Counted from the first letter of the stretch, positions 13,695 to 21,577 are shown. The stretch is 25,450 bases of DNA from DATBED01 sp035480695 (GCA_035480695.1 DATIHM010000073.1:1-25450), one strand, 5' to 3'. Numbers and translations are program-made. Notes: generated by a model not told the origin, from the letters alone.

Positions 13695-15460
13695 GAATCT
13701 TGTGACAATATGATAGCCGAGCTGGGCGGGATTACCAAGTTGCCCCTGCCCTCTTCAACCGACACGTCGGCCACTTTGACCTCTTTGAAATCACGGCTGT
13801 AGCCTTTCCAGGTGCTGTTGAAACGGACACGCCAGATGCCATTGCGCGGCCAGCTCAGGGAATAGTCTTTGAGCAACCGGTTGCCTAGATTTACGATGAC
13901 GACCACGTCGTCTTTAGGTCCGCCGTCTTGCCAGCGATGATAGGCGATGACTTTATTGTCTTCGTCGAACTGGAAGAGGTTGAAGCCACGGCCGGTCAGG
14001 CCGGCGCTGACGCCGCCGAGGTTGCGGCGCAGGGCAGCCAGATGTTGGTAGGCCTGGACTATGCCGCCGAAGCGTTCAGCCCGTTGCCAATCAAGGCATT
14101 CCCAATCGTTGAAGCTACCGCCTTGCATGAATTCCTGACCTTGGAACAGCATCGGGATGCCCGGCGCCGTTAGTGTGATGGCGGCCGCTAACAGCGACTG
14201 GCGGCGAGCGAAAACTTCGTCGGACTTGCCAGGCGCGATGGTCTCGTTGAAGCGGGCCGCGCCGTTGGCGGCCGTGTCGTGCGAATCCATATAGACCACC
14301 CGCTGGAACGGGTCATCGTTGTAGCGTTTGCCAAGCTCGCCGCTGATGCTGGCCAGGTTGATTTTGGCCGGGTCGTCGCTAGCTAACGCCTCGCGCAAAG
14401 CATGCTGGAAATTCAGCTCCCACTGGGCGCTGAAACCGGCCCCGCCGGCACTGGTCGGTTTCGTGATGTAATCGTTGCCGGCCACATCTTCGGCAATCGT
14501 CAGTATGGAAGGGTTGATTTTGCGGGCCATGGCGTTGAGCCGTTGCATGAGCTCCCAGCCCTCCGGCAAATCATTGCCTGGGTCATTATTATAGCCTTTG
14601 ACATTGCGGATGAAGATGGTCGAGTCCAGGCGCAGGCCGTCGACGCGGCAGTCGTGCGCCCACTGCCGCACGTTGTCAAGGATGTATTGCCGCACTTCCT
14701 GCCGACCGAAATCGGGCCGCGTGCTTCCCCACGGCGTTTCGGCTCGCCAGTCATTATAAAAGTAGATGCCGCCCTTGCCATCTTGGTGCCAGCCATCGAA
14801 CTGCCAGAGGTCGAGGCTGTTGTCAGGGCCGAAGTGGTTGTAGACCAGGTCGAGAATGACGCCGATGCCACGTTGGTGGGCGGCTTTGACAAATTCCAAG
14901 AAGCCATGGCGGCCACCGTAGAGGCTTTCGACGGCGAAAATGTAGTCGATGGCGTAGCCCCAGCCGCGGTCCATAAGCATGGTGCTGATGGGCATCAGTT
15001 CGACCATGTTGACGCCCAGTTCGGCCAGGTAGTCGAGCTTCTCGGCAGCGCTCTGGAAAGTGCCGCTGATGGCCGGATCCGGCCGGTTGAAAGTGCCGAC
15101 GTGCAGCTCGTAAACCACCTGCTGTTCAACCGGCGGAGGCGTGAACGTATCGCCCCTCCAATTAAAAGCCGGGTCAACGATGACGGAGTTGCCGGTCGAT
15201 GTCGTGAAGTGCAGGGCCCGCGGGTCGTTGCGCCGGTATGTCTGTTCGCCATTCTTGATAACGAATTTATACTCCTGGCCGGCGCGGGCGTCCCTGACCA
15301 TGCAAGCCCAATAGCCGTCACCTTCGCTTGATAATTCCGTCTCGCCCCAGCCATTGAATGAGCCGGTCAGCGCTACCCGCTCGGCGAAAGGCGCCCACAC
15401 CCGAAAAGAAACTCCGGATTTGTGCACTATCGCGCCGATGTCTTTCTTACGCTTTGGCAT
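13691..15460 (-). CDS. GH13 glucan branching enzyme-like protein with CBM48
   Basis: A 589-residue GH13 protein. An N-terminal CBM48-like domain (about 12-98: SFRVWAPFAERVALTGSFNGW) is followed by the barrel with DLVYNH (204-209), D279 (VDGLRLDS), E324 (TIAEDVAG) and D395 (MDSHDTAANG), then a C-terminal beta domain. The domain order and the SHDTAANGAARF/FQGQEFMQGG stretches resemble branching enzyme-type GH13 members more than classical amylases. The exact reaction (branching, debranching or hydrolysis) cannot be settled by eye. The start is ATG 15460 (MPKRKKDIG): a TTGCGC-17-CATAAT promoter ends 10 nt upstream, and the longer frame's hydrophobic prefix is encoded by the promoter itself. The stop overlaps the next GH13 start. 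Confidence 0.92.
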   Translation of the reverse strand: MPKRKKDIGAIVHKSGVSFRVWAPFAERVALTGSFNGWGETELSSEGDGYWACMVRDARAGQEYKFVIKNGEQTYRRNDPRALHFTTSTGNSVIVDPAFNWRGDTFTPPPVEQQVVYELHVGTFNRPDPAISGTFQSAAEKLDYLAELGVNMVELMPISTMLMDRGWGYAIDYIFAVESLYGGRHGFLEFVKAAHQRGIGVILDLVYNHFGPDNSLDLWQFDGWHQDGKGGIYFYNDWRAETPWGSTRPDFGRQEVRQYILDNVRQWAHDCRVDGLRLDSTIFIRNVKGYNNDPGNDLPEGWELMQRLNAMARKINPSILTIAEDVAGNDYITKPTSAGGAGFSAQWELNFQHALREALASDDPAKINLASISGELGKRYNDDPFQRVVYMDSHDTAANGAARFNETIAPGKSDEVFARRQSLLAAAITLTAPGIPMLFQGQEFMQGGSFNDWECLDWQRAERFGGIVQAYQHLAALRRNLGGVSAGLTGRGFNLFQFDEDNKVIAYHRWQDGGPKDDVVVIVNLGNRLLKDYSLSWPRNGIWRVRFNSTWKGYSRDFKEVKVADVSVEEGRGNLVIPPSSAIILSQDS

Positions 15461-15470
15461 GGATAACACT

Positions 15471-15499
15471 ATTATGATTACGCTTATGCCTATGCGCAA
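15471..15499 (-). promoter_or_regulatory. Promoter of the GH13 pair
   Basis: Minus-strand TTGCGC (15494-15499), 17-nt spacer, CATAAT (15471-15476), ending 10 nt before the ATG at 15460. A nearly leaderless transcript is predicted. Confidence 0.65.
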
Positions 15500-15523
15500 G
15501 TCGTCAATTCACATCTGGTGTGA

Positions 15524-15700
15524 TCAATCTGTCAGGTAGATGCCGTCGTCGACACTATCGTCGGTGTCTGTCGTGACCGGGTCATGGTATGACACCGGCC
15601 CGACGCCGACCTCGCCAGCTACCGGCAAGTGGCCCGTCCCGACCGGGTTCTCTTTCGGGTCAGTCGGGTTATCATCATCCAAATCAATAATGTTTGCCAT
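15524..15700 (-). CDS. Small acidic unknown protein
   Basis: A 58-residue acidic protein, starting MANIIDLDDDNPTDPKENP and ending DDSVDDGIYLTD, with no predicted membrane segment; probably disordered. The family is not recognised. Its ATG overlaps the stop of the upstream small gene in the arrangement TGATG, and GGGGAG precedes it as Shine-Dalgarno, so the two are coupled. This junction is the main evidence that it is real. Confidence 0.7.
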   Translation of the reverse strand: MANIIDLDDDNPTDPKENPVGTGHLPVAGEVGVGPVSYHDPVTTDTDDSVDDGIYLTD

Positions 15701-15858
15701 CAGCTCTCCCCTTTCTTGGGCGCATTGCTGCCTTCTTCACGCGCTATGTTCAGGCCGGCCACAATCGCCTGTTTACGGTTCTTGAATTTACCTTCATGTT
15801 TATGCTCGTGCATCGTTTTTCGGACTTTTTCTTGCGCTTTCTTATCATATTTGGCCAT
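15700..15858 (-). CDS. Small DUF6496-like protein
   Basis: A 52-residue, very basic protein (starts MAKYDKKAQEKVRKTMHEHK). The pattern KVRKTMHEHKHEGKFKNRKQAIVAGLNIAREEG resembles the short DUF6496-type proteins (KVxKVMHEfKxGxLKsgxxxxVxxRkQAIAIGLSEAR). Function unknown. The start is well supported by GGGAGGT 6 nt upstream of the ATG. It overlaps the next small gene by 1 nt. Confidence 0.82.
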   Translation of the reverse strand: MAKYDKKAQEKVRKTMHEHKHEGKFKNRKQAIVAGLNIAREEGSNAPKKGES

Positions 15859-15933
15859 GAACTACCTCCCAAAGTTACGAACCCAGTCTAAGCTGGATTT
15901 TTTCAAAGCGGCAGTTAATTATTTAGCTTGCGT

Positions 15934-16563
15934 TTAGAATAAATGTGTCAATCTATCGTGCAGTGTGACCTTTTCGGAGCCACTGCAAGAGGCTGGGTCT
16001 TTTGTCACATCGTAGTGGTGCGCCGTGCTTGGAATAATCCCGTACTCCTGTTTCAGCTGGGTCTGGCTGATATCGCCATAGCTGACCAGCAACTTATCCT
16101 GGTCTTTAATGACGGTGTTGGACAAGCCGCCCAGGCCGGTGTAGTCCTGCCCGTTGAGCATCAAGTGGAGCTGTTCAGTACCATTCTGGGCATAAATCGT
16201 GTTGTCCGGAGTAGTGATGAAGTTTGGCCCGAGCGTCCAGCCCAGATTAGCGAAGAACTGGCCCCAGGTCACAGCGTGGTCGTGCACATGGATGACGTTA
16301 TTGATATTGTCGTGCATGTGGGCCCGTTCCTGTGGGATAGTGATGGCGTTCGTCGAGCTGCAAACGGCTACTTCCTGATAGTATTGTGGGCCTTTGAATT
16401 CCTCACGCTGGCCGTTAATGAAAAGTACGAAATTAGCGTGGTAATGCACTTGGTCGGGCAATTTGTACGTGAAGAACCTGATGCCGAGAAGAACCAGTAT
16501 GCCGACCAGCAAACCGGCCATAACCGCGAACCATTTAGTCTTGGCAAACCCGAACTTACTCAT
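15934..16563 (-). CDS. Membrane-anchored His-rich extracytoplasmic protein
   Basis: A 209-residue protein with a short basic N-terminus (MSKFGFAKTKW), one membrane helix (about 13-34) and a long extracytoplasmic domain rich in histidine: YHANFVLFINGQ, AHMHDN and IHVHDHAVTWGQFFANLGW. The HxH clusters look like metal (copper, nickel or zinc) binding sites. Two cysteines, in VCSST and in SCSGS, may form a disulfide. I recall no named family. The start is ATG 16563, with GAGGTG as Shine-Dalgarno; the GTG at 16572 belongs to that ribosome site. It is divergent from the flavin-transfer operon at 16667, so a shared role in extracytoplasmic redox or metal handling is possible (inference). Confidence 0.82.
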   Translation of the reverse strand: MSKFGFAKTKWFAVMAGLLVGILVLLGIRFFTYKLPDQVHYHANFVLFINGQREEFKGPQYYQEVAVCSSTNAITIPQERAHMHDNINNVIHVHDHAVTWGQFFANLGWTLGPNFITTPDNTIYAQNGTEQLHLMLNGQDYTGLGGLSNTVIKDQDKLLVSYGDISQTQLKQEYGIIPSTAHHYDVTKDPASCSGSEKVTLHDRLTHLF

Positions 16564-16586
16564 TGCCGGCACCTCATATTTTATGT

Positions 16587-16592
16587 ATTATA
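16587..16592 (-). promoter_or_regulatory. -10 element of the His-rich protein gene
   Basis: Minus-strand TATAAT preceded by TG, giving a leader of about 17 nt that includes the GAGGTG ribosome site. No clear -35. Confidence 0.55.
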
Positions 16593-16650
16593 CACGCCTG
16601 GTTGGGTGGGTTTTACACAATTAATTTTCAGCTAATTCCAAGCCGTTGGC

Positions 16651-16656
16651 CATAAT
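16651..16656 (+). promoter_or_regulatory. -10 element of the flavin-transfer operon
   Basis: CATAAT ends 10 nt before the ATG at 16667. No Shine-Dalgarno is visible, so a very short leader is predicted. Confidence 0.5.
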
Positions 16657-16666
16657 CTAGATAGAT

Positions 16667-17158
16667 ATGAGATCCAAGCATGTAGCATTGACCGGCTTCG
16701 TTATCGTCACTTTCGTGCTATATAGCCTTCAGCAGCGGCACGATGCAAGTGGCGTCAAAGTTGGCACACCTGTCAACAAGGTGAGTACATCACAGGGTAC
16801 GCCAGCAACCAGTTCGACGAATTCGAATGGCAGTTCATCAACCAGCAGTGGTACAAGCTCCACTGCATCGACGACATATAAAGACGGAACTTACACGGGC
16901 AGTGAGGCCGATGCGTTTTACGGCAACATCCAGGTCCAAGCTACCGTTTCTGGCGGCAAGATAACCGACGTCGTGTTCCTTGAGTACCCGAACGACCAGC
17001 GCAATTCGGTCGAAATCAACCAGCAGGCCATGCCGATTCTGAAGCAGGAAGCTATCCAGGCGCAAAGCGCAAACGTTGACATCGTCACTGGCGCGACCGA
17101 CACCAGCCAGGCATTCGTGCAATCCTTAAGCGCCGCCCTGCAGAAGGCCCGGGCGTGA
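16667..17158 (+). CDS. Membrane-anchored FMN_bind (NqrC/RnfG-like) protein
   Basis: A 163-residue protein: an N-terminal membrane anchor (about 7-20), a Ser/Thr-rich linker (about 38-70), and a small FMN_bind domain (71-160). The domain opens YKDGTYTGSEADAFYGNIQV and contains DIVTGATDTS (138-147). By family knowledge the threonine in the D-x-x-(S/T)-G-A-T motif (T144) is the residue to which ApbE attaches FMN through a phosphoester bond. It is therefore predicted to be an extracytoplasmic one-cofactor electron carrier. Its stop overlaps the apbE start by 4 nt (GTGA), and the third gene encodes the membrane partner. Confidence 0.93.
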   Translation: MRSKHVALTGFVIVTFVLYSLQQRHDASGVKVGTPVNKVSTSQGTPATSSTNSNGSSSTSSGTSSTASTTYKDGTYTGSEADAFYGNIQVQATVSGGKITDVVFLEYPNDQRNSVEINQQAMPILKQEAIQAQSANVDIVTGATDTSQAFVQSLSAALQKARA

Positions 17159-17898
17159 AGCAGACGCGGCTGATGATGGGCATGCCGATAACGGTCGCCG
17201 TGGCTGATGTCTCGGTCACGCCCGAAGATTTAGAGGATATTTTCAATTATTTCGATTCGGTCGACCAGCGCTTCAGCACCTATAAAAAAGAGAGCGAGAT
17301 TTCACGCATTAACGGGGGGCTGGCCAAGTCCAAATGGAGTGACGAGATGCGCAGTGTGCTAGAGCTTTGCGAGCTCACGAAGCGCGAAACCGGCGGCTAT
17401 TTTGATATTTGGCACGATGGCCGATGCGACCCTTCCGGCTTGGTGAAAGGTTGGGCCATCCAAAATGCGGCCGAATTACTCAGGCAAAAGGGTTTTCGCA
17501 ATTATTACGTTGATGCCGGTGGCGACATCCAGGCCAGCGGGCAGGGCGCCGGCGGCCAATCTTGGCAGGTGGGTATTCGCAGTCCTTTCAATCGGGATGA
17601 GATTATAAAAGCTCTTTACATAAGTGAGGCGGCCGTGGCGACGTCGGGTGATTACATCCGCGGCCAACATATTTACAACCCGCATGATCCGGGGGACAGG
17701 CTTGACGAGGTCGCTTCGCTGACAGTCGTCGGGCCAAACATTTTCGATGCCGACCGCTTCGCCACGGCCGCCTACGCCATGGGCGCAGCAGGTGTAGCAT
17801 TCATTGAAAAGCTAGATGGCTTCGAAGCCTACAGTATTGACCGACGAGGGCTGGCCACCATGACCAGCGGCTTCGAAAGGCATGTCGCCAGTGTTTAA
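17155..17898 (+). CDS. apbE: FAD:protein FMN transferase
   Basis: A 247-residue ApbE-family enzyme that transfers FMN from FAD to a threonine of target proteins. Family segments: MMGMPITVAV, STYKKESEISRING, DPSGLVKGWAIQNA (compare DxGGIxKGYA), YYVDAGGDI, VATSGDYIRG and DADRFATAAYAMG, the last containing the metal-binding Asp region. No signal peptide is evident, so it may act on the cytoplasmic side or remain uncleaved. It is shorter than many ApbE proteins (about 300+) but keeps all core motifs. The start is the GTG at 17155, overlapping the upstream stop. It overlaps the next gene by 17 nt. Its likely substrates are its two neighbours. Confidence 0.94.
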   Translation: MKQTRLMMGMPITVAVADVSVTPEDLEDIFNYFDSVDQRFSTYKKESEISRINGGLAKSKWSDEMRSVLELCELTKRETGGYFDIWHDGRCDPSGLVKGWAIQNAAELLRQKGFRNYYVDAGGDIQASGQGAGGQSWQVGIRSPFNRDEIIKALYISEAAVATSGDYIRGQHIYNPHDPGDRLDEVASLTVVGPNIFDADRFATAAYAMGAAGVAFIEKLDGFEAYSIDRRGLATMTSGFERHVASV

Positions 17899-19411
17899 GC
17901 CTATCGATTTCCTGCTCGACCGCATCACCATGTACCGGTTGCTGCTTTATTACCTCATCGCTTTGCTGGCAATCGCGGCCGGTCTGGGTTTTGCCGGGGT
18001 CTTGCATTACAACGGGTTGGCGATAATTTTTTCAGCATCGTACCTGACACTGATCTGCTGGATAACCCACGAGGTTTTCGCCCGCGCCTTTGAAGCGCCG
18101 GCTAACATCGAATCCAGCCTGATTACTGCGCTGATACTGGCGCTGATAATAACGCCATATAAGGATTCTCATGACATCTTGTTCATGACGGCCGCCGCCG
18201 GCCTGGCAATTTCGTCAAAGTACATCTTGCAGATCAGGCATCAACACATTTTCAACCCCGCCGCCGTGGCGGTAGCGCTGACAGCCATCGGGCCGGGCCA
18301 GATTGCCAGTTGGTGGGTCGGCAGTTCGCAGATGCTTCCATACGTCGCCATCGGCGGTCTGCTGCTGATACGCAAAATCCAGCGCGGGCAAATGGTCACT
18401 ACATTCGTGGCAACGGCTATCGCATCTCAAGCCATCGTTTCAATTCTGGGCCACCACAACTTGGGTGCGAATCTCAAACAGGAACTGCTGCACTCATCGC
18501 TCTGGTTCCTGGCGTTTGTTATGCTCACCGAACCATCGACATCCCCCGGTTCCAACGTAAAGCGTAGCTGGTATGCCGGCCTGGTCGGGGCGCTCTTCCC
18601 GCCACAAGTACACATTTTCGGTATATTCTCGACGCCCGAACGTGCCCTGCTTATCGGAAATATCTTTTCCTATATCGTCAGTCCGAAGACGAAGCTGCTC
18701 CTCAGGCTTAAACAAAAGGAAGTCATCGCTAAAGGCACGATGGAGTTCGTTTTCGGGCTGAACCGGCCGCTCGACTTCAAGCCAGGCCAATACATGGAAT
18801 TCACCTTGCCGCACCACGGCATGGATTCGCGTGGCAGCCGCCGTTACTTCACGCTAGCCTCGTCACCAACCGAGAATGAACTGCATCTCGGCGTGAAGTT
18901 CTACGCCAATGGCAGCAGCTTCAAGCACGCCATGCGCGCGATGGAAAGCCAGACTATGTTCGGCGCCGCGCAACTCGGCGGGGATTTCGTTCTGCCGGCC
19001 GACCAAAATCAGAAGCTGGCCTTTATCGCTGGCGGCATCGGCGTGACACCTTTTCGCAGTATGCTCAAGTACTTGGCCGACAAGGCCGAAAAGCGAGACG
19101 TCGCCCTGTTGTATTCGGAGAGGACTGCCGACAGGCTGGCCTACAAAGCTGTCTTTACCGAAGCTGAGGAAAAGGTCGGCGCCAAGGTCATTTATACCTT
19201 AACCGATGAGCACAGCCTACCGGCTAACTGGGGCGGCGCGACCGGATTCATATCCGACCAAATGATTGAGCAGGCTATCCCCGACTTCGGCGAACGCCTT
19301 TTTTACATATCCGGCCCACAACCCATGGTTGAGGCTACCAAATCAGTTCTCCACAAAATGGGTGTGCCCAGACACAAAATCAGAACGGACTTTTTCCCGG
19401 GTTACGCCTGA
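17882..19411 (+). CDS. NqrB/RnfD-like membrane domain fused to ferredoxin-reductase domain
   Basis: A 509-residue fusion. Residues about 15-265 form a polytopic NqrB/RnfD-like domain with HIFNPAAVAVAL (122-133) and LTEPSTSP (215-222). The latter resembles the TDPxTSP segment of RnfD that carries covalent FMN, so it may be flavinylated by the ApbE next door. Residues about 275-509 form a cytoplasmic ferredoxin-NADP reductase module: FAD site RRYFTLASSP (320-329), nucleotide site GGIGVTPFRS and C-terminal FYISGPQPMVEATKSVL. The fusion could take electrons from NAD(P)H and pass them through membrane flavin to the FMN_bind protein outside. The final electron acceptor is not encoded here. Confidence 0.93.
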   Translation: MSPVFKPIDFLLDRITMYRLLLYYLIALLAIAAGLGFAGVLHYNGLAIIFSASYLTLICWITHEVFARAFEAPANIESSLITALILALIITPYKDSHDILFMTAAAGLAISSKYILQIRHQHIFNPAAVAVALTAIGPGQIASWWVGSSQMLPYVAIGGLLLIRKIQRGQMVTTFVATAIASQAIVSILGHHNLGANLKQELLHSSLWFLAFVMLTEPSTSPGSNVKRSWYAGLVGALFPPQVHIFGIFSTPERALLIGNIFSYIVSPKTKLLLRLKQKEVIAKGTMEFVFGLNRPLDFKPGQYMEFTLPHHGMDSRGSRRYFTLASSPTENELHLGVKFYANGSSFKHAMRAMESQTMFGAAQLGGDFVLPADQNQKLAFIAGGIGVTPFRSMLKYLADKAEKRDVALLYSERTADRLAYKAVFTEAEEKVGAKVIYTLTDEHSLPANWGGATGFISDQMIEQAIPDFGERLFYISGPQPMVEATKSVLHKMGVPRHKIRTDFFPGYA

Positions 19412-19436
19412 ACTGCTAGGGAACGGGTACCAAGTC

Positions 19437-19467
19437 GTCGTATTGACGATTGAAGTCGAAATACGAC
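19437..19467 (+). terminator. Hairpin after the flavin-transfer operon
   Basis: Perfect 8-bp inverted repeat GTCGTATT (19437-19444) and AATACGAC (19460-19467); AAGTCG/CGACTT at the edges can also pair. It starts 26 nt after the operon's stop. There is no T-run, so it may be a weak terminator or an RNA stability element. The rest of the 19412-19634 gap shows no gene. Confidence 0.4.
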
Positions 19468-19634
19468 TTGCTGACAGGTCGGCACGTAATGGTGTTTTCC
19501 CTGTTCATGAGATTACCCTTCCTACTTAATTTATAAGCCTATTCTCAGGGTATAGAATACACCGACGCTTATCTATGAATTATCTAACTGGATTCTTGTA
19601 AGCTTTCTCACTGTAGCTTACCCTTGCCGACCCC

Positions 19635-19640
19635 TATAAT
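19635..19640 (+). promoter_or_regulatory. -10 element of a small gene
   Basis: Consensus TATAAT followed by a leader of about 19 nt that carries AAAGGAGGG before the ATG at 19666. The only -35 candidate, TGTAGC at 17-nt spacing, is weak. Confidence 0.55.
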
Positions 19641-19665
19641 TTATGTAGAGCGAAAGGAGGGCTTG

Positions 19666-19824
19666 ATGGCTAAGGTAACAGTAGAAAAGGTTAAGCGTAG
19701 GCAGCCTGTCCTGTATAAGGAGTCTTCGTCGGCGCGTCTGTCCGCCCGGAAAATCGGCCTCGACATACCTGAGCCCAACCCCTCCCCGCCCAAAACAGAG
19801 TTTGAAGCGACCGATACGGCCTAG
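19666..19824 (+). CDS. Small basic unknown protein
   Basis: A 52-residue protein starting MAKVTVEKVKRRQPVLYKES, with a basic N-terminal half and a Pro/acidic C-terminal half (PEPNPSPPKTEFEATDTA). No family recognised and no membrane segment. The start is ATG 19666, with the best Shine-Dalgarno in the window (AAAGGAGGG) upstream; the longer frame from 19624 includes the promoter and is rejected. Its TAG stop overlaps the stop of convergent folA through a shared CTAG. Confidence 0.75.
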   Translation: MAKVTVEKVKRRQPVLYKESSSARLSARKIGLDIPEPNPSPPKTEFEATDTA

Positions 19825-20306
19825 TCTTTTTTGACGAAACGGGCATAACTGAAATGAAAGCCGTTCTGCTCGTGTTGCTCGCTTTGTTCGGCGAGTTGGT
19901 AGCGCTCTTCGTATTCTGGGAAAAACTGGTCGCAGCCGAAATCAGCGTCGATTAGCGTCAGGTAAAGTTCGATGTCGTAATCAAGGTCGACGATCTGTTC
20001 GAATACGACGGAGCCGCCAGCCACCCAAAGTTTCTTATCTTTGAATCCTTCCAAGAACCGGTTCAAATCGTTGACCACTGTCACGCCCGGAATCGGTGCC
20101 GGATCGTGCGTCAGAATAAAGTTCTGTCTGTCGACGAGCGGGCCGTGATATATGTTCCGAAAGGTCGTACCACCGGTCAATACGTTGCCGCCAAGTGTTT
20201 TTGTCTGATCTGTAAAGTATTGCTCATCCTCAGGAATATTCCATGGCATATAGCCACGTTTGGCGATTCCACGCTTGCGGTCGATTGCAGCGATTAGCTT
20301 AAGCAT
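19821..20306 (-). CDS. folA: Dihydrofolate reductase
   Basis: A 161-residue DHFR that reduces dihydrofolate to tetrahydrofolate with NADPH. Family segments: MLKLIAAIDRKRGIAKRGYM (N-terminal strand and Met20-type loop), PWNIPEDEQYF with the acidic active-site residue, VLTGGTTFRNI, RQNFILTHDP, LWVAGGSVVFEQ and the C-terminal FSYARFVKK. Length is normal. The start is ATG 20306, 8 nt inside the end of folC; the alternative frame start at 20318 adds MCSQ, which is not DHFR-like. It is coupled to folC, placing two folate steps together; folD is about 11 kb away. Confidence 0.95.
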   Translation of the reverse strand: MLKLIAAIDRKRGIAKRGYMPWNIPEDEQYFTDQTKTLGGNVLTGGTTFRNIYHGPLVDRQNFILTHDPAPIPGVTVVNDLNRFLEGFKDKKLWVAGGSVVFEQIVDLDYDIELYLTLIDADFGCDQFFPEYEERYQLAEQSEQHEQNGFHFSYARFVKKD

Positions 20307-21549
20307 CTGACTGCACATTATTCCGAATCTGGCCGAGCAAGTAAAGCGAGCCCGTTACGACACATAGCTGTTCCGGCGCAGCCATCAACGCTTTGAAAGC
20401 CGCCTTTTGGTCTGTAATTACCTGCACCGGAAAACCGGCGGGAAAGGCTGCCGCCAATTGTTCGGGCGGCAACGACTTAACAGGTAGGTCCTGGGTCGTC
20501 TCAAAAGTCGTGAGGATAACCCGACTGGCCAGCCCGGCTACGAGCGGTGCGACGGCCTGGTACTCTTTGCCCTCGCGCATGGCCAGCAGCACGGCCGGCT
20601 TTACTCCCGGGTAAAGTTTTTGGAAACTCGATACGAAAGCCTGCATTTTCTGCTGGTTGTGTGCCCCGTCGAAAACGATTGTCTTGTCGGCCACTAGCCA
20701 GGCATCCATGCGGCCGGGAATCTTCAGTTGACGCATTTCGTCCAGCGTCTCGTCATCTGGCAACGGCAAACCGTCGCGTTCCTGGATGAAGCGGAAGACC
20801 TGGTAGGCCAGCAACCCATTATGAAACTGGTAGTCTGGCACCGACAGCTCAGGATTCGGCGACTCATCCACGATATGTATATGGGCCTGCTGCTCCTTTA
20901 CGCGTGACTCAAGTGCCTTCATGACTTCCGGCGCCTGCTTGAAAGTAAAAACATCGTTATGCGGCTGGATTATACCGGCTTTTTGGCCGGATATTTCGGC
21001 CAAAGTTTTGCCAAGCGTTTTCATATGGTCGAAGCCGATGTCGGTGATGATGCAGACTTTGTCGGGCCGGGCGATAACATTAGTGCCATCCTTCAGCCCG
21101 CCCAGGCCGACTTCGACGACTGCGTATTCGACGCCCTCGCGTGCAAAATACCAAAAGGCGAACGCCACCATCAGCTCGAACCACGACGGTTTAACCGGCG
21201 CGCCTTCAATCAACCCCAAAAACTCAGTTATCGCGACACAGAACTCGGCCTCAAACAACGGCCGGCCATTCACCTGCACCCGTTCGTTCATTTCATCGAC
21301 ATGCGGCGACACCGTCAAGCCTGTCTTTCTGCCAGCGGCCGTCAGCAGCGCCGCCATATAATATGCAGTCGACGTCTTACCGGACGTGCCAGCAATATGC
21401 ACCGTTTTGAACTTTTCCTGCGGATTGCCCAGAAAATCCACCAGCCGCAGCATGTTGTCGAGCTTGTACTCAGTCTGCGACTGGTCGTGGAAGCGCCGCA
21501 GATATTCATTGACTTCCGCAAACGTGGCGAGCTGCTGCACTGTCTTCAC
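20299..21549 (-). CDS. folC: Folylpolyglutamate synthase / dihydrofolate synthase
   Basis: A 416-residue Mur-ligase-like enzyme that adds glutamate to (dihydro)folates using ATP. It has the FolC P-loop region TVHIAGTSGKTSTAYYMA (GTSGKT, 54-59), SPHVDEMNERVQVNG, YAVVEVGLGGLKDGTNV (the usual GLGGRLDATN stretch, altered), ITDIGFDHMKTLG, AGIIQP and IVFDGAHNQQKMQAF (the DGAHNP motif). Whether it also has the dihydrofolate synthase activity depends on dihydropteroate supply, and no folP or folK is seen here. The start is the GTG at 21549, with AACAAGG just upstream and divergent -10 elements near 21565-21577. The stop overlaps folA. Confidence 0.95.
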   Translation of the reverse strand: MKTVQQLATFAEVNEYLRRFHDQSQTEYKLDNMLRLVDFLGNPQEKFKTVHIAGTSGKTSTAYYMAALLTAAGRKTGLTVSPHVDEMNERVQVNGRPLFEAEFCVAITEFLGLIEGAPVKPSWFELMVAFAFWYFAREGVEYAVVEVGLGGLKDGTNVIARPDKVCIITDIGFDHMKTLGKTLAEISGQKAGIIQPHNDVFTFKQAPEVMKALESRVKEQQAHIHIVDESPNPELSVPDYQFHNGLLAYQVFRFIQERDGLPLPDDETLDEMRQLKIPGRMDAWLVADKTIVFDGAHNQQKMQAFVSSFQKLYPGVKPAVLLAMREGKEYQAVAPLVAGLASRVILTTFETTQDLPVKSLPPEQLAAAFPAGFPVQVITDQKAAFKALMAAPEQLCVVTGSLYLLGQIRNNVQSDA

Positions 21550-21550
21550 C

Positions 21551-21577
21551 TTGTTTAAACTGTTAGAATAGTATACG
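21551..21577. promoter_or_regulatory. Overlapping divergent promoters: tRNA-Arg and folC
   Basis: A palindromic GTATAC sits between the two transcripts. On plus, TTGTTT (21551-21556) and TATACG (21572-21577, 15-nt spacer) point to tRNA-Arg at 21585. On minus, TATACT (21570-21575) or TATTCT (21565-21570) points to folC at 21549. The two -10 boxes share bases, so they may compete. Confidence 0.5.

Noticed and set aside
14402..15331. Long plus-strand frame (309 codons) opposite the GH13 branching enzyme-like gene
   Set aside because: It lies wholly antisense to a gene with complete catalytic motifs; GC-rich third positions create such shadows.
19421..19432. tRNA-like end CGGGTACCA after the flavin operon, resembling the tRNA-Arg(TCG) 3' end
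   Set aside because: Only nine bases match and no T-arm or flank similarity supports it; chance is plausible in 25 kb.
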